DNA of 64,000 nucleotides from JAJCYL01 sp965206015 (GTDB taxonomy: Bacteria > Bacteroidota > Bacteroidia > Cytophagales > Cyclobacteriaceae), in NCBI GenBank assembly GCA_965206015.1, contig CBDBIW010000004.1, positions 1 through 64,000 of the forward strand, in the 5' to 3' direction. Positions 32,691 to 42,926 of the stretch are shown here, one piece after another; the first letter of the stretch is position 1; each line of letters starts with the position of its first letter. The position numbers and the translations under genes are program-made. Under the pieces are notes generated by a model, which saw only the letters and a list, made by a program, of their open reading frames with translations, did not search any database and was not told where the DNA came from.

Positions 32691-34697
32691 TTAATTACTC
32701 TCAACCACCTCAATTGCTGGACGATAGATTTCAAACTCAACCCTACGATTGAGCCCCCGATCGTCTTCGGTGAGTTCTTCAATCAAAGGTTTGGAGCTAC
32801 CAAACCCGTCTGCTTGCACACGCTGGGCTTCCACATCACCAAATAAGACGATATAATCACGGATATTCTTAGCTCTTTTCTTAGAAAGCCTCAGGTTAAA
32901 ATCCTCATTGCCAGAGGAATCCGTGTGCCCGGATATTTGGAGTAAGAAATCAGGATTGTCATACATGAAATTCACAAGTTTATTCATGTCCCCAAACATT
33001 TCGGTAGTGAGATTTGCTTTGCCATTGGCAAAAGTGATAGACTCAAACTTCACCCGGCTGGAGATAGGCTCTGTCAATTTATTGAACTCTGTAGGTCCCT
33101 GCAGGTAGAACATTTCCTCAATCCTGAAGAAATCATCACCCTGAATTACCAATAAATAATTCTTGTTATTAATTAGGTCAAATTCAAAACTCCCGTCCTG
33201 TCTAAGATATTTTGGAGCTACCTCCACCCCATCATCCATATCTATGATGGAAACGATACCGCTGAATGGATTACCGGACAGAGAATCCTTTAGTGATCCG
33301 CTTACCCTGGTTAGGGCTCCGGGTTTGGCTTCCATAGGTAGTGGAAATGAATAAAGGTCCATTTTATCTAAATCACGAGTGGCAGTCCGCGCATAAAACA
33401 GCGACTCCGATTTGAGGTCGATGGTGAAATAAAATTCACTTCCAATTCCGTTGACCAACGGCCCAATATTTTTGGGCTCTGTCCAGCTGCCTTTATAGTT
33501 ATAAGTCTTATAGATATCGTACTCGCCAAAAACATATAACTGCCCATTTGAACTAAAAAAGAGCACATTGTGTGACGGATGAAAGAACGGGCTAACTTCA
33601 TTATGCCTGGTATTAATTACTGGACCCATATTCTCCGATTCAGCCCATTCACCATTGTTCTTTTTGTAGGAATAATAAATATCAGACAGACCAAAACCAC
33701 CTATTCGATCGGAGGCAAAGTATAGGGTATCCTCAGTATGGGACAGTGATGGATGTGAGTCCCAGGCAAGGCTATTGATATTAACGCCTAAGTTGGTCAC
33801 ATTGCTCCAAGAACTATCAGCCTGCATTTCTGCCATGAATATATCGCAGTCCCCATAAGAACCAGGGGAGTCGCACCGAGAGAAATAGAGGGTCTTCCCA
33901 TCCCGACTCAAAGTTGCTGAACCCTCATTGTACTGGGTATTTACACCTTTCATTGGTTTGCTAACTGTCCAAAACCTCCCATCTCTTTTACTATAAAACA
34001 AATCCTCATTTCGGTAAAATTCTAATTGTACCCGTATTTCATTTCGCTTGGATGTATAAATTAGAACGTTATCATTTACATTGAGAGAGGGGCCATAGTC
34101 AGCCAGTCTGGAATTGACATTTCCGCCCATATTTAAAAGTACACCACGGGGAGGTTGTAGTGTATCAATCGCCTTTCTGTACTCAACCAATTCATAGTAA
34201 TAATCTATTGGAACATACAAGTTCATCTCCTGTGTATTCAATGAATCATAATACAATTCTATTTCCTTGATCTCAATACCCTGCTGGTGGTGCTTGAGGA
34301 CCAGTCGATAAAGAGATTTTGCTTCCTCCTGATCGCCAAATAGCTCAGTAAGTTTGGCCAACTTCCAAATTAGGTAAGTGTCATAGTAGAAATTTTTAAT
34401 ACCAAATCGGCTGACATAGTCCTGAAGTGCGTGATAAAGCTCTTCCCATTTTTCCTGCTTATCCAGGCTTCTTATCTTTTGGAGTTTGCTGTTGTCAACA
34501 TACAGTGCCAGTCTGTTAATGTTCTTAAACCTGAATAAATTGAATTGTTCATTGATTAGTGCGGAGTCCAAAAGAATATTCTCCTCCTTCTTTTGGGCCA
34601 TGCTTTTAGTGGAATTCAGAATACACATGAGAAGGGAAAGGCATAAAATGCCAAACCAACGTGCACCAAATCTATACCCGCGCTTCTTAATCATCAA
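32691..34697 (-). CDS. PD40-repeat/OmpA-domain envelope protein
   Basis: A 668-residue protein with an N-terminal signal/anchor (WFGILCLSLLMCILNSTKSM). An N-terminal helical TPR-like part (100-160) is followed by WD40-like PD40 blades (RDGKTLYFSRCDSPGSYG, EDTLYFASDRIGGFGLSDIY, HNVLFFSSNGQ), a carboxypeptidase-regulatory-like beta domain (420-530), and a C-terminal OmpA peptidoglycan-binding domain (ISGHTDSSGNEDFNLRLSKK, GFGSSKPL). Such proteins join the outer membrane to the cell wall and occur near T9SS (PorE-like). Convergent with the DUF2520 gene. Confidence 0.85.
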   Translation of the reverse strand: MMIKKRGYRFGARWFGILCLSLLMCILNSTKSMAQKKEENILLDSALINEQFNLFRFKNINRLALYVDNSKLQKIRSLDKQEKWEELYHALQDYVSRFGIKNFYYDTYLIWKLAKLTELFGDQEEAKSLYRLVLKHHQQGIEIKEIELYYDSLNTQEMNLYVPIDYYYELVEYRKAIDTLQPPRGVLLNMGGNVNSRLADYGPSLNVNDNVLIYTSKRNEIRVQLEFYRNEDLFYSKRDGRFWTVSKPMKGVNTQYNEGSATLSRDGKTLYFSRCDSPGSYGDCDIFMAEMQADSSWSNVTNLGVNINSLAWDSHPSLSHTEDTLYFASDRIGGFGLSDIYYSYKKNNGEWAESENMGPVINTRHNEVSPFFHPSHNVLFFSSNGQLYVFGEYDIYKTYNYKGSWTEPKNIGPLVNGIGSEFYFTIDLKSESLFYARTATRDLDKMDLYSFPLPMEAKPGALTRVSGSLKDSLSGNPFSGIVSIIDMDDGVEVAPKYLRQDGSFEFDLINNKNYLLVIQGDDFFRIEEMFYLQGPTEFNKLTEPISSRVKFESITFANGKANLTTEMFGDMNKLVNFMYDNPDFLLQISGHTDSSGNEDFNLRLSKKRAKNIRDYIVLFGDVEAQRVQADGFGSSKPLIEELTEDDRGLNRRVEFEIYRPAIEVVESN

Positions 34698-34837
34698 CGA
34701 CTATCTTAATGCTGTTAAGGCTTAGTTTTGAATAAATTAAACGGTTTTTTTGGCATAGCTATTGCAATTTATACAAGCCGTACAAATAATACCATTATTT
34801 GGTGATTGATAGTGCCATAATGGCAGATAAGATATAG

Positions 34838-37312
34838 ATGGATAGAGAGAATGAAAATTACATGAATCCGCTTTTGACGGTGGAGATTGCGGCAGAGGAT
34901 GGAGATATAGTGACAATGATCAATCCCAATTCGGAGGAAGATTTCACTAAAGAGCAATTACCAAAAGAGCTTCTAATTTTACCTGTAAAAAATACAGTTC
35001 TCTTTCCGGGAGTGGTCATACCAATTACGGTCGGGCGCCAAAAGTCGATAAGACTGGTAAAAAAGGCCTATAAGACGGACAAGATTATAGGAGTAACTGC
35101 TCAAAAGAACACTGTCGAGAATCCAGGTTCCAAGGATATTTTCAAAATTGGTACTGTTGCTAAAATTCTCAAAATGTTAGTGCTACCTGATGGTAATACC
35201 ACGATTATTATTCAAGGGAAAAAGCGATTTGAGATTAATAATTTCATTCAGGAAGACCCGTATATAACGGTTAATGTTAGTCTGATAGAGGAGAATTTTC
35301 CTTCTTCTAAAAAGAAGGAAGTCAAAGCACTGGTCAACTCATTGAAAGATTCTGCCAAGAAGATACTAAAGTTAAATCCAGACATTCCACAGGAAGCACA
35401 AATTGCACTGGATAATATTGAAAGTTCCAGCTTTTTGACTCATTTCCTTTCCTCAAATGTAAATGTGGAAGTAGGTGACAAGCAGAAACTACTCGAAATA
35501 AATGATGGCGTCGAAAGGGCTCAGTTGCTTTTGGAATACATGCTGAAAGACATCGAGATGCTTATGCTCAAGTATGAGATACAGGACAAGGTTCACACCG
35601 ATATAGATCAGCAACAAAGAGACTATTATTTGCGGCAACAAATGAAAGTGCTGCAGGATGAACTTGGCCATGAAGGACCAGATAAAGAAGTTGAGCACTT
35701 GAGAATGAAGGGTCATGAAAAATCATGGCCGGAAGAAGTAGCTGAGCATTTTAATAAAGAGCTGGATAAGTTGATGCGCATAAACCCGGCATCCGCAGAA
35801 TACCCGGTATCAATGAATTATGCAGAACTGTTGGTTGACTTGCCGTGGGGACAATATACGGCGGACAATTTTGACCTAAATCGATCCAAGAAAATTTTGG
35901 ACAAGGATCATTCTGGTCTGGAGAAGGTAAAAGACCGGATTATTGAATACCTGGCTGTTCTTAAATTGAAAAATGACCTGAAAGGCCCAATTCTTTGTCT
36001 TTATGGCCCTCCCGGGGTTGGTAAGACCTCATTGGGAAAGAGTATTGCCCGAGCTTTGGGCCGTAAATATGTCAGAATGTCACTTGGCGGTGTAAATGAT
36101 GAGGCGGAGATTCGTGGTCACCGAAAAACCTATATCGGTTCAATGCCCGGAAAAATAGTTCAGAACATCAAGAGGGCAGATAGCTCAAATCCGGTATTTG
36201 TATTGGACGAAATTGATAAAGTAAGCTCCGACTTTCGGGGAGATCCATCATCTGCACTTTTAGAAGTACTTGATCCAGAGCAGAATAATGCTTTCAAAGA
36301 CAACTACCTTGAAGTTGACTATGACTTATCTAAGGTACTATTTATAGCAACAGCTAATTCTCTGGACACCATCCACCCGGCATTGAGAGACAGGATGGAA
36401 ATTATAGAAATCAATGGTTATACGCTGGAAGAGAAAACCGAGATTGCCAAAAAACATTTGATCCCTAAACAGCGAAAGGAGCATGGTTTAATGGCTGCCG
36501 ATTTCACAATAGACCAAAAAGCAATTGTCAAGCTAATTGAAGGATATACCAGGGAGTCTGGAGTAAGAACTTTAGAGCGAAAAATTGCTTCAGTGATCCG
36601 AAATGTGGCAAAGTCGATTGCCATGGGACAGAAATACACCAGGAAGATCAGTGCGGATGAGATCGTTAAAATTCTAGGAACTGAGGTATTTGATAAGGAA
36701 CTCTATCAGGAAGATGAAATGCCTGGTGTTGTCACCGGCTTAGCCTGGACGCAGGTAGGGGGAGAAATTTTATTCGTCGAATCAAGCCTTAGCAGAGGAA
36801 AAGGGAAGCTCACATTATCGGGTCAGCTTGGTGATGTAATGAAGGAATCGGCTATGGCCGCCCTCTCCTATCTCAGATCATACTCAGATCGGTTAGGAAT
36901 TCATTACAAAGCATTTGATAATTATGATCTGCACATTCATGTACCCGCGGGAGCAGTGCCTAAAGATGGACCGTCAGCAGGCATAACGATGTTTACCTCT
37001 TTAGCATCAATCTTTACCCAGCAGAAGGTGAGAAAGAAAATTGCTATGACAGGAGAGATTACACTTCGTGGCAAGGTCCTGCCAGTTGGAGGTATTAGAG
37101 AAAAAATTCTTGCTGCCCGCAGAGCAGGCATTAAGGAACTAATCTTGTGTCATCGGAATAAGAAGGATGTGGATGATATACCGTCAAACTACATTTCATC
37201 TTTAAAGATTCACTATGTTCAAACAGTGGACGATGTGATAGATTTGGCTTTGGAGAAAAAGAAAGTTAAGAACTCGATCGAATTTGTGATTGATAATGAA
37301 GTTAAGAATTAA
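34838..37312 (+). CDS. lon: ATP-dependent protease Lon
   Basis: An 824-residue LonA. The N-terminal substrate-binding LON domain begins at LLILPVKNTVLFPGVVIPIT (46-65). The AAA+ module has Walker A GPPGVGKT at 390-397 and Walker B VFVLDEIDKV. The protease domain has the Ser-Lys dyad Ser713 (KDGPSAGIT) and Lys756 (GGIREKIL). It degrades damaged and regulatory proteins in the cytoplasm. The gene is followed at 14 bp by porQ and then hslU, probably one transcript. Confidence 0.96.
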   Translation: MDRENENYMNPLLTVEIAAEDGDIVTMINPNSEEDFTKEQLPKELLILPVKNTVLFPGVVIPITVGRQKSIRLVKKAYKTDKIIGVTAQKNTVENPGSKDIFKIGTVAKILKMLVLPDGNTTIIIQGKKRFEINNFIQEDPYITVNVSLIEENFPSSKKKEVKALVNSLKDSAKKILKLNPDIPQEAQIALDNIESSSFLTHFLSSNVNVEVGDKQKLLEINDGVERAQLLLEYMLKDIEMLMLKYEIQDKVHTDIDQQQRDYYLRQQMKVLQDELGHEGPDKEVEHLRMKGHEKSWPEEVAEHFNKELDKLMRINPASAEYPVSMNYAELLVDLPWGQYTADNFDLNRSKKILDKDHSGLEKVKDRIIEYLAVLKLKNDLKGPILCLYGPPGVGKTSLGKSIARALGRKYVRMSLGGVNDEAEIRGHRKTYIGSMPGKIVQNIKRADSSNPVFVLDEIDKVSSDFRGDPSSALLEVLDPEQNNAFKDNYLEVDYDLSKVLFIATANSLDTIHPALRDRMEIIEINGYTLEEKTEIAKKHLIPKQRKEHGLMAADFTIDQKAIVKLIEGYTRESGVRTLERKIASVIRNVAKSIAMGQKYTRKISADEIVKILGTEVFDKELYQEDEMPGVVTGLAWTQVGGEILFVESSLSRGKGKLTLSGQLGDVMKESAMAALSYLRSYSDRLGIHYKAFDNYDLHIHVPAGAVPKDGPSAGITMFTSLASIFTQQKVRKKIAMTGEITLRGKVLPVGGIREKILAARRAGIKELILCHRNKKDVDDIPSNYISSLKIHYVQTVDDVIDLALEKKKVKNSIEFVIDNEVKN

Positions 37313-37326
37313 TCCGTCACAGTATT

Positions 37327-38349
37327 ATGAGACATTTCACCATCCTAACTTTGATTATATGGCCTCTGCTGTCGCAAGGACAAATTGGTGGTGAGAGATC
37401 ATTTGAATTTATTAATCTTCCTTCAAATGCACGAACAGCTGCTTTGGGTGGAATCAATGTATCTCACACAGAAAATAATGTAGAAAGTTTTTTATCAAAT
37501 CCGGCCCTTTTAGATTCGGTAGAATCTGGAGATGCTGCTTTTAGCTACCTGGGATTTCTGGCAGATACCAGGCTGAATAATCTAAGTTATGCCCAAAATT
37601 TCAAAAATGTTGGAGTCATTGGGTTCGGCATACAGTACATGAATTTTGGTAAAATGGAGGGCTTTGATGCAAGTGGTGTTGAACAGGGAACCTTTAATAC
37701 CAATGAATTTGCACTGATGGTTGGATACAGTCATCGGGTGAGTGTATTTGCTCTTGGTGCCAATCTCAAATTTGCCAACTCTGGAATAGAAAGCTACCGG
37801 GCTTCGGCACTACTACTAGACATAGGCGGCCTTTTTAGACATCCGGAGAAGGAACTTGCCGTTGGCATGACGTTTAAGAATATTGGTTTTTATCTTTCTG
37901 ATTATACCTCAACAGCTAATTCAGATTTGCCATTCGACATACATGCAGGGATCACTTTTAAGCCTGAGCATATGCCGGTAAGATTCTCATTGTCTTCATA
38001 TAATTTATATCAGGTCGACCTCACATTTTTCGATCCTGCCAGCGATATTTCCATAGTGAAAGATGAAGCGGGGACTTTTGATAAATTATTCAGACATTTT
38101 AATGTCGGAACAGAATTTATTCTCTCCGGAAATGTTCACCTGAGAGCAGGCTATAATCATTTAATAAGAAAGGAGCTAAGATTAGATGCAAAATCGGGAG
38201 GCACTGGTTTCTCATTTGGATTTTTAGTTCGAATAAAGACCTTTGAACTGGCTTATACGAGAGCTATTTACCATGTAGCCGGAGGAGGCAATCATATTAC
38301 AATTGCCTCCAACATGAATTCAATAATTAAGAAGAAAAGTAAAGTTTAG
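37327..38349 (+). CDS. porQ: Type IX secretion system protein PorQ
   Basis: A 340-residue outer-membrane beta-barrel protein. A signal peptide (MRHFTILTLIIWPLLSQGQ) is followed by FEFINLPSNARTAALGGINV, the standard start of PorQ. The remainder is rows of amphipathic strands (YAQNFKNVGVIGFGIQYMNF) ending ELAYTRAIYHVAGGGNH. PorQ with PorU/PorV takes part in handling T9SS cargo at the cell surface. The gene lies between lon and hslU. Confidence 0.88.
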   Translation: MRHFTILTLIIWPLLSQGQIGGERSFEFINLPSNARTAALGGINVSHTENNVESFLSNPALLDSVESGDAAFSYLGFLADTRLNNLSYAQNFKNVGVIGFGIQYMNFGKMEGFDASGVEQGTFNTNEFALMVGYSHRVSVFALGANLKFANSGIESYRASALLLDIGGLFRHPEKELAVGMTFKNIGFYLSDYTSTANSDLPFDIHAGITFKPEHMPVRFSLSSYNLYQVDLTFFDPASDISIVKDEAGTFDKLFRHFNVGTEFILSGNVHLRAGYNHLIRKELRLDAKSGGTGFSFGFLVRIKTFELAYTRAIYHVAGGGNHITIASNMNSIIKKKSKV

Positions 38350-38352
38350 AAA

Positions 38353-39744
38353 ATGATAGAAACAAATAAATATATGACTCCTAAGCAAATTGTTGCCGAG
38401 TTAGATAAATATATAATTGGTCAAAATGATGCGAAGCGTAATGTGGCCATTGCATTAAGAAATCGCTGGCGCAGAATGAGCGTGACCTCAGAGATTAAAG
38501 ATGAGATTATCCCCAATAATATCCTGATGATCGGAGCCACAGGTGTAGGTAAGACTGAAATAGCGAGAAGATTAGCCAAAATAGCTGATGCTCCTTTTAC
38601 CAAGGTAGAGGCGAGTAAATTCACAGAAGTGGGTTATGTAGGTAGGGACGTAGAAAGCATGGTCCGCGATCTAGTAGAACAGGCAGTGAGTTTGGTGAAA
38701 GCCAGTAAGAAAGAGGAAGTGAAGGAGAAGGCTATGGAAATTGTTGAAAGCTTGATTCTTGATACACTCATACCGCCGATTAAAGAAAATCACAAGACTC
38801 CAATGACTGTGCTTGATGGTGATAGCGAGCCAAAATCTGATCAGGAGTTAAATGAAAGGACTCGTGAGCGATTCCGTGAGAAGTTAAGAAGCGGGGAGTT
38901 GGATGATCGTAAAATTGAAGTTAACGTGAAGCAGCCCAGTGCCGGAGGTGTTGGCATGGTTGGTGGAGGCATGGTCGATGAAGTTTCGATGATGAACCTT
39001 CAGGAGATGATTGGTGGAATGTTGCCAAAGAAAAACAAGAAGAGAAAAGTAACCATTGGAGATGCCAGAAGAATATTGCTCGAAGACGAATCCGCCAAAT
39101 TGATAGACATGGATGAAGTGAAAGAAGAAGCCATCCTAAAAGCAGAAAGTACCGGAATAATATTTATTGATGAAGTGGACAAGATTGCCGGTGGAAAAGG
39201 ATCCGGTAGTGGTCCTGATGTAAGCCGGGAAGGTGTTCAACGAGATATGCTTCCCATTGTAGAAGGAAGTGCCGTCAATACGAAATATGGCATAGTAAAC
39301 ACGGACCATGTGCTATTTATTGCGGCGGGAGCCTTCCACTTTGCAAAACCTTCGGATTTGATTCCAGAACTCCAGGGACGCTTCCCGATCAGAGTAGAAT
39401 TACAAAATCTGACTAAAGATGATTTTCTCAGAATATTGAAAGAACCAAAGAATGCTCTAACCAAACAGTATGAGGCATTATTTGAGGCTGAAGAGGTAAG
39501 TCTTGTGTTTCAGGATGAAGCTTTAGTAGAAATTGCTGAGATAGCCTTCAACATCAACAGTGAAATGGAAAACATAGGTGCGAGGCGATTACATACTGTT
39601 GTAAGTCATTTGTTAAATGACTTTCTGTACGACATGCCAGATGAGATTGTGCCGAATGCAAAAATTTCGATTACAAAAAAGATGGTTCAGGAGCACTTGT
39701 CTGAATTGGTAAATGACAAAGATTTAAGTCAGTACATCCTGTAG
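38353..39744 (+). CDS. hslU: ATP-dependent protease ATPase subunit HslU
   Basis: A 463-residue AAA+ unfoldase. Start region MTPKQIVAELDKYIIGQNDA, Walker A GATGVGKTE (about 63-71), the I-domain (125-230) with a Gly/Met-rich stretch (GGVGMVGGGMVDE), Walker B IIFIDEVDKIAG and the C-terminal ENIGARRLHTVVSHL arginine-sensor region. It works with the HslV peptidase. hslV is not in the neighbourhood. It starts 3 bp after porQ and ends 7 bp from the convergent permease gene. Confidence 0.95.
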   Translation: MIETNKYMTPKQIVAELDKYIIGQNDAKRNVAIALRNRWRRMSVTSEIKDEIIPNNILMIGATGVGKTEIARRLAKIADAPFTKVEASKFTEVGYVGRDVESMVRDLVEQAVSLVKASKKEEVKEKAMEIVESLILDTLIPPIKENHKTPMTVLDGDSEPKSDQELNERTRERFREKLRSGELDDRKIEVNVKQPSAGGVGMVGGGMVDEVSMMNLQEMIGGMLPKKNKKRKVTIGDARRILLEDESAKLIDMDEVKEEAILKAESTGIIFIDEVDKIAGGKGSGSGPDVSREGVQRDMLPIVEGSAVNTKYGIVNTDHVLFIAAGAFHFAKPSDLIPELQGRFPIRVELQNLTKDDFLRILKEPKNALTKQYEALFEAEEVSLVFQDEALVEIAEIAFNINSEMENIGARRLHTVVSHLLNDFLYDMPDEIVPNAKISITKKMVQEHLSELVNDKDLSQYIL

Positions 39745-39751
39745 ACATACA

Positions 39752-41014
39752 CTACTGCTGCCGAATAGCCTCTACAGGATCCATTCTGGCTGCAGTAGCG
39801 GCTGGAATAATTCCTGAGAGTGTTCCCACTACCGCCGAAACGCCCAGGCCAATCATAATGTTGATGAGACTTAAAACGATGTCAAGAGTGCCTAACTCAA
39901 TGTAGCTGAGTAGATAGACAAGAAAAATTCCCAGTGACCCGCCAATAAGGCTGAGGAAAATTGACTCAAATAGGAATTGTGATAGAATGAAATAATTTTT
40001 CGCACCCAGTGACTTTTGAATGCCAATAATTGAGGTCCTTTCTTTAACCGAAACGAACATGATATTGGCAATACCAAACCCACCGACCAGGATAGAGAAC
40101 CCCCCAATAACCCATCCTCCCCACCAGAGTGCCTTGAAAGTAGACCCAATAAAGTTGGAAACTGCTTCTGGCCGATTAAGTGCAAAGTCATCTATTTCCT
40201 TAGGTTTGAGGCCTCTCTTTCTTCTCATCAATTCTCGCAATTCTCCTTCAAGATTCAATAACCCAGCATCGTTCTCAAGCCCTTTTACTGAAATGGAACT
40301 TCCAATTCCTCGTCGTTTCCCGGCATAATATTGTTTCAGGAAAGACTTATAGGGAACAAAGACCGCCTCATCATTACTTCCGGCTCCAAAAATACTTTCT
40401 CCCTCCCTCTCGAGAACTCCAATTATATGGTAATTGAGTCCTTTAATTTTTATTTCTTTACCAATAGCCGATTCAAATGAAAACAACTCCTCTTTTACTT
40501 TGTCCCCAATGATGGCCACATTTCGAGCCCTCTCCGTGTCCTGGTCTGTAAAATAGCGTCCTTCAAGGATTGGCGTTTCAAAAACATCCTTGTAGCCATA
40601 GCTGACCCCGACAAGATTGTTCCCCGAACTGCTATTGCTATTTCGTTTTAGTGGAACATTATCTCTCACAGAAACAATAGTAATGCCCCTCATATTTTTC
40701 ACATTCTCCTCCAAAAACTCAAATTCGTCATAGTCTGGATTCGGTCGTTTTATATACTTCCACCAGGGATAGGGACCTCCAAACCCATAAGGCCATTTGT
40801 CAACATTGATGTTATCAGAGCCAAGAAAATCAAGACTATCTTTAATATTTCTTTCCAATGAATCAACTACCGTGAAAACAGCTATTATGGCAAATATTCC
40901 TATGGTAACACCTAACAATGAAAGTGTTGTTCGGAGTAAATTCGCCCTAAGTGCCGTCCATGCGAAATCAAAACTCTCCCAAATTTGCCTTATGAATTTG
41001 ACCCACTGCATCAT
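39752..41014 (-). CDS. ABC transporter permease, MacB/FtsX type
   Basis: A 420-residue permease. One N-terminal transmembrane segment (TLSLLGVTIGIFAIIAVFTV), a large periplasmic MacB_PCD domain (about 50-270) and three C-terminal segments with the FtsX core (ISILVGGFGIANIMFVSVKERT; SQFLFESIFLSLIGG; IIPAATAARMDPVEAIRQ) are seen. The TSIIGIQKSLGAK and ARMDPVEAIR motifs are those of MacB-like exporters. The ATPase partner is not adjacent. Substrate unknown; it may export lipoproteins, peptides or toxins. Confidence 0.88.
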   Translation of the reverse strand: MMQWVKFIRQIWESFDFAWTALRANLLRTTLSLLGVTIGIFAIIAVFTVVDSLERNIKDSLDFLGSDNINVDKWPYGFGGPYPWWKYIKRPNPDYDEFEFLEENVKNMRGITIVSVRDNVPLKRNSNSSSGNNLVGVSYGYKDVFETPILEGRYFTDQDTERARNVAIIGDKVKEELFSFESAIGKEIKIKGLNYHIIGVLEREGESIFGAGSNDEAVFVPYKSFLKQYYAGKRRGIGSSISVKGLENDAGLLNLEGELRELMRRKRGLKPKEIDDFALNRPEAVSNFIGSTFKALWWGGWVIGGFSILVGGFGIANIMFVSVKERTSIIGIQKSLGAKNYFILSQFLFESIFLSLIGGSLGIFLVYLLSYIELGTLDIVLSLINIMIGLGVSAVVGTLSGIIPAATAARMDPVEAIRQQ

Positions 41015-41040
41015 ACTTACGCTAATTTAAATGATAACAC

Positions 41041-41069
41041 TTGCCCATTCCTTAAATTACTTATCTTTG
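41041..41069 (+). promoter_or_regulatory. Bacteroidota-type promoter for queA
   Basis: TTG at 41041-41043, 18 bp, then TATCTTTG at 41062-41069. This matches the -33 TTG and -7 TAnnTTTG boxes of Bacteroidota sigma factors. The transcript would start near 41076, about 40 nt before the queA ATG. Confidence 0.7.
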
Positions 41070-41118
41070 CGCCTCTTTTTATCACCCCAATCATTCATTT
41101 AATACCGTAATATTAAAC

Positions 41119-42165
41119 ATGAAGTTATCAGAATTTAAATTTGACCTCCCATCTGGCTTATTAGCCCTTTATCCGGCAGAAAATAGAGACGAATCACGTC
41201 TCATGGTTATTCATAAGGATACCGGAGAAATTGAGCATAAAGTTTTTAAAGACGTCGTTGACTACTTCGACGACGGAGACACCTTTATTGTTAACAACAC
41301 TAAAGTTTTTCCAGCTCGTTTACGTGGAAATAAAGAAAAAACTGGTGCGAAAATAGAAGTATTTCTACTTCGCGAGTTGAACAAAGAAATGCATTTATGG
41401 GATGTATTAGTAGATCCTGCCCGAAAAATAAGAGTTGGCAACAAACTTTATTTCGGTGAGGGAGAATTAGTAGCAGAAGTAATTGATAACACAACCTCAA
41501 GGGGTAGAACAATTCGATTCCTCTATGAAGGACCAGATGACGAGTTCGACGGTCTAATTGATACATTAGGAGAGACGCCTCTTCCGAAGTACATCAAGCG
41601 TAAAGCAGAGCCTGAAGACAGAGAGCGATTCCAAACCATTTTCGCAAAACATAGTGGTGCTGTTGCAGCTCCTACGGCTGGACTTCATTTCACCAAACAA
41701 TTGATGAAGCGATTAGAACTGAAAGGAATTGATGTAGGCACAATTACACTTCACATTGGCCTTGGAACTTTTCGCCCTGTCGATGTAGAAGACCTCACGA
41801 AGCATAAAATGGATTCAGAGAACTTCAAAGTTTATCCCGAAACAGTTGAAATGGTCAACGCAAGGCTTGATAGCAAGAAGCGCATCTGCTCTGTTGGGAC
41901 TACAGTGATGCGGTCACTCGAATCAGCTGTTTCAGCTAATAACCGGCTCAAGGAGAATCAGGGGTGGACAGATAAGTTTATTTTTCCTGAATACGAATTC
42001 AAGATTTGTAATGCACTGATTACTAATTTTCATATGCCGGAAAGCACCTTGTTGATGATGGCTTGTGCCTTTGGAGGTTATGATTTGGTGCGAGAGGCTT
42101 ATCAAATTGCAATCAAAGAAAAGTATAGATTTTTCAGTTATGGCGATGCCATGTTAATTGTCTAA
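41119..42165 (+). CDS. queA: S-adenosylmethionine:tRNA ribosyltransferase-isomerase
   Basis: A 348-residue QueA. It contains the family segments FDLPSGLLALYPAENRDESR, the central HSGAVAAPTAGLHFT and GLGTFRPVDVEDLTKHKMDS, and the C-terminal TNFHMPESTLLMMACAFGGY. It transfers the ribosyl part of SAM to preQ1 in tRNA, forming epoxyqueuosine at the wobble base. Full length. Its promoter is divergent from the permease gene. Confidence 0.96.
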   Translation: MKLSEFKFDLPSGLLALYPAENRDESRLMVIHKDTGEIEHKVFKDVVDYFDDGDTFIVNNTKVFPARLRGNKEKTGAKIEVFLLRELNKEMHLWDVLVDPARKIRVGNKLYFGEGELVAEVIDNTTSRGRTIRFLYEGPDDEFDGLIDTLGETPLPKYIKRKAEPEDRERFQTIFAKHSGAVAAPTAGLHFTKQLMKRLELKGIDVGTITLHIGLGTFRPVDVEDLTKHKMDSENFKVYPETVEMVNARLDSKKRICSVGTTVMRSLESAVSANNRLKENQGWTDKFIFPEYEFKICNALITNFHMPESTLLMMACAFGGYDLVREAYQIAIKEKYRFFSYGDAMLIV

Positions 42166-42202
42166 GAACCTGTGGCGTACTGTAGTTGAATAAGCTACAC
42201 CT

Positions 42203-42871
42203 ATGAAAAATTATGCATTAATAGTAGCTGGTGGTGTTGGTCGACGGATGGAATCGGAGACACCAAAGCAGTTTCTCAATATCGGTGGCCAGCCTGTTTT
42301 GATGCATACTATTACCACTTTTTATCAGTATGACCACAACATGGAGATTATACTGGTATTACCTCATTCTCATTTCAGTCAATGGACTGAACTTTCACTA
42401 ATACATGATTTCGATGTTCCACATCGCATGGTAGGTGGCGGCTCCACCAGATTTCATTCAGTCAAAAATGGGTTGGATTCTATCAATGGCGATGGTGTAG
42501 TTGCCATCCATGACGGTGTCAGGCCATTGGTTGAATTAAGCATTATAAAGAATGGCTTTGAGGTGGCTAACAAAGAAGGAAATGCTGTGGTCTCTATAGA
42601 GCTAAAGGACAGCCTGCGTCACTTAAAAGGGCAACTCAGCAAATCTATTGACAGAATTGCCTATAGAGCTATCCAAACTCCGCAAACATTTAAAATTTCT
42701 GAAATAAAGAAAGCCTATAATATTGAATATCAGGAATCAATTACTGATGATGCGTCAGTGGCTGAATTGGCAGGTCAAAGGATAAACCTCATCGAGGGCA
42801 GTTATCGTAACATAAAAATTACAACAATGGAAGATTTGGTGATTGCTGAAGCTTTGCTTAAAAGCAAATAA
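42203..42871 (+). CDS. ispD: 2-C-methyl-D-erythritol 4-phosphate cytidylyltransferase
   Basis: A 222-residue IspD. N-terminal nucleotide-binding motif AGGVGRRMESETPKQFLNIG, central VVAIHDGVRPLVELSII and C-terminal IQTPQTFKISEIKKAY, SITDDASVAE, KITTMEDLVIAEALL. It makes CDP-methylerythritol in the non-mevalonate isoprenoid path. The same path includes dxr at 44684. It is 37 bp after queA. Confidence 0.94.
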   Translation: MKNYALIVAGGVGRRMESETPKQFLNIGGQPVLMHTITTFYQYDHNMEIILVLPHSHFSQWTELSLIHDFDVPHRMVGGGSTRFHSVKNGLDSINGDGVVAIHDGVRPLVELSIIKNGFEVANKEGNAVVSIELKDSLRHLKGQLSKSIDRIAYRAIQTPQTFKISEIKKAYNIEYQESITDDASVAELAGQRINLIEGSYRNIKITTMEDLVIAEALLKSK

Positions 42872-42926
42872 AAAATCCGAAGCTTTAACCCCGGACCATT
42901 ACCGTTGAGAATTTCAGTATTAGCAC

